A DNA stretch of 6,799 bases from assembly GCA_020435885.1 (NCBI GenBank), contig JAGQYU010000111.1:1-6799 (forward strand), written 5' to 3'. How positions within the stretch are numbered: position 1 is the stretch's first letter; each line of letters opens with the position of its first letter. A program made the position numbers and the translations under genes. Of this stretch, positions 5,367-6,799 are shown piece after piece. This DNA is from Flavobacteriaceae bacterium. GTDB taxonomy: Bacteria > Bacteroidota > Bacteroidia > Flavobacteriales > Flavobacteriaceae. The notes under the pieces were generated by a model that was not told the origin of the DNA, did not search any database, and was given only the letters and a program-made list of their open reading frames with translations.

Positions 5367-6701
5367 ATGAAAACAAGAATAAGTATTTTAATAGTCCTTT
5401 TTATTACAACGCTCACCTATGCACAAGAAAAAAAATGGACCTTAAAAGAATGTGTAGAACATGCTTTAGAAAACAATTTAAGAGTTAAACAAAATGAATA
5501 TTTAGTAGAATCTAGTAGGGAAGACGTTGTATCTGCAAAAGGGAATTTTCTGCCAGATTTAGGTGCTTCTGCAAGTTCTAGAATTAATTCTGGGTTGTCT
5601 CAAGATCAAGATGGTGTTCTTAAGAACACAAATAACTTCACCTCTAGTTTTAATTTGTCATCTAGTGGGGTCATTTTTAATGGTTTTAGAAACTTAAATA
5701 CATCTAAACAAGCTGCATTAGGTGTTGAAAGTAGTAAAATGGACCTCCAAAAAATGAAGGATGATATTTCTCTTAACATTATAAATGCATATTTGAATAT
5801 CCTTTTTGCAAGAGAAAATTTGAATGTAGCAAATACACAATTAGAAATCAGTAATCAACAGGTTGAAGTTGCTCAGGCTCAATTCGATGCAGGTGTAAAA
5901 CCCAAGGGAGACCTTTTAAATGCTCAATCTACAGTAGCTACTGATGCTCAAAATGTAGTAACTTTAGAAAATACATTGGATTTGGCACTACTTAATCTTG
6001 CACAACTTTTACAAGTTTCCCCTGAAGGATTTGATGTTACAGATATTGATGTTGGAACACCTTCTGCTTCATTATTATATGATAATGCCAATGTAGTTTT
6101 TGAAAAAGCTATCAATAATAGACCAGAGATAGAACGTGCTAAGTTAGATGTAGAAAATTCTGAGTTAGCTATTCAAATTGCAAAAGGGGCATATACCCCG
6201 ACGTTGAGTTATTCTTTAGGTGTGGGGACATCGTATTTTCATCAATTCAACAATTTGTTACCTAATCAAAGCAATAGCAATTTCTTTCAGCAGTTTAATG
6301 ATCGTTTTCAAAAAGGGGTTGGTCTAAGTTTGAATATACCTATATTTAATAGATTGCAAACTAAAGCTAGTGTAAATAAGGCTATTATTAATCAAAAATT
6401 AAGCGAGTTAGAATTAGAAAATCAAAAGCTTCAATTAAGGCAAACCATAGAACAAGCATACTTAGATGCCAAGGCAGCTGCAAAGTCTTTTGAATCTGCT
6501 AGAATTTCTCTGGATGCACAAAACGAATCTTTTAAAAATGCACAAGAGAGTTATAATTTGGGAGCAATGACATCTTTTGATTTTGAACAAGTTAGGAATA
6601 GATTGGTTAATGCCGAAGCAACCCTTATAAGGGCCAAATATGATTATGTCTTTAAAACAAAAGTATTGAAGTTTTATTACGGAGAACCTATTTTAGATTA
6701 G
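5367..6701 (+). CDS. TolC family outer membrane efflux protein
   Basis: Outer-membrane channel component of a tripartite efflux or type I export system. A signal peptide (1-19, cleavage predicted after TYA before Gln20) is followed by two repeated OEP domains with long heptad-like helices. The internal repeat is visible: AQFDAGVKPKGDLLNAQ (171-187) in the first half corresponds to SYNLGAMTSFDFEQVRN (395-411) in the second. Each is the family's 'G-x-x-x-x-D/F-L' turn entering the final helix of its domain. Short beta-strand-like segments fall at 61-76 and 93-106 in repeat 1 and 278-292 and 317-327 in repeat 2. The chain ends KFYYGEPI (435-442), typical of Bacteroidota members, and 444 residues is normal. 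The gene is separated from the oxidase cluster by a 125-nt gap with its own promoter and is followed directly by a terminator, so adaptor and transporter genes are not co-transcribed downstream. The substrate is unknown. Confidence 0.94.
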   Translation: MKTRISILIVLFITTLTYAQEKKWTLKECVEHALENNLRVKQNEYLVESSREDVVSAKGNFLPDLGASASSRINSGLSQDQDGVLKNTNNFTSSFNLSSSGVIFNGFRNLNTSKQAALGVESSKMDLQKMKDDISLNIINAYLNILFARENLNVANTQLEISNQQVEVAQAQFDAGVKPKGDLLNAQSTVATDAQNVVTLENTLDLALLNLAQLLQVSPEGFDVTDIDVGTPSASLLYDNANVVFEKAINNRPEIERAKLDVENSELAIQIAKGAYTPTLSYSLGVGTSYFHQFNNLLPNQSNSNFFQQFNDRFQKGVGLSLNIPIFNRLQTKASVNKAIINQKLSELELENQKLQLRQTIEQAYLDAKAAAKSFESARISLDAQNESFKNAQESYNLGAMTSFDFEQVRNRLVNAEATLIRAKYDYVFKTKVLKFYYGEPILD

Positions 6702-6717
6702 AGTGTCTTAATTTATA

Positions 6718-6762
6718 AAATAACAAAAGCCCATAAATAATATTTATGGGCTTTTGTTATTT
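6718..6762. terminator. Long perfect hairpin terminator after the TolC-family gene, probably bidirectional
   Basis: Positions 6718-6738 and 6742-6762 are perfectly complementary over 21 bp with a 3-nt loop (AAT). The core is AAAGCCCATAAAT / ATTTATGGGCTTT. A-rich and T-rich flanks on both sides give a U-tract in either direction. It begins 16 nt after the TolC stop codon. A convergent minus-strand gene beyond the window edge is possible but not shown; the last 37 nt are too short to decide. Confidence 0.85.
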
Positions 6763-6799
6763 AAATTTATCTTTACAAAAATTTTTATTTGTGTGTCTG

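Noticed and set aside
6763..6799. Possible 3' end of a convergent minus-strand gene
   Set aside because: Only 37 nt are visible; stop codons occur in two of three minus frames and no protein similarity can be judged.

Overview
The window looks like chromosomal DNA of a member of the Flavobacteriia (Bacteroidota), most likely Flavobacteriaceae. The DNA is visibly AT-rich and genes start without classical Shine-Dalgarno sequences. Several start regions carry the Bacteroidota housekeeping promoter pattern (TTTG, about 19 nt, TAnnTTTG). The gene order, heme O synthase then two subunit III genes, subunit IV, SCO and DUF420, is one I associate with Flavobacteriia. I cannot name a species from the sequence.

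Layout. (1) At 1-41 is the 5' part of a tRNA-Gly(GCC) gene on the minus strand, cut by the window edge, with a good promoter at 82-111. (2) The divergent plus-strand cluster starts with ctaB (214-1119, heme O synthase) and a short 5-helix cytochrome oxidase subunit III (1123-1683). (3) A strong housekeeping-type promoter (1718-1750) precedes a second, larger subunit III (1803-2783) and subunit IV (2793-3146), closed by a hairpin terminator (3166-3190). (4) Four tightly packed genes follow (3215-5241): a cysteine-less SCO-like protein, a canonical SCO copper chaperone, a DUF420/CtaM-like membrane protein, and a 73-residue membrane protein with a CAMC motif. Within this quartet the junctions are 0 nt, a 1-nt overlap and 0 nt. 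(5) A gap with an ECF-sigma-like promoter (5265-5289) leads to a TolC-family outer-membrane efflux protein (5367-6701), closed by a perfect 21-bp-stem terminator (6718-6762).

How it fits together. CtaB makes heme O, the precursor of heme A. The subunit III and IV genes supply accessory membrane subunits of a heme-copper oxygen reductase. The SCO pair, the DUF420 protein and perhaps the CAMC protein look like an assembly module for copper and heme insertion. Subunits I and II, heme A synthase (CtaA) and Cox11/CtaG are not in the window, so the oxidase is encoded at more than one locus. The TolC gene appears to be a separate, stress-regulated unit.

I see no CRISPR array, insertion sequence, prophage, toxin-antitoxin or defence system. 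The most unusual items are the SCO-like paralog that has lost all metal ligands beside its intact sibling, the roughly 115-residue insertion in the second subunit III, the CAMC microprotein, and the ECF-type promoter of the TolC gene.
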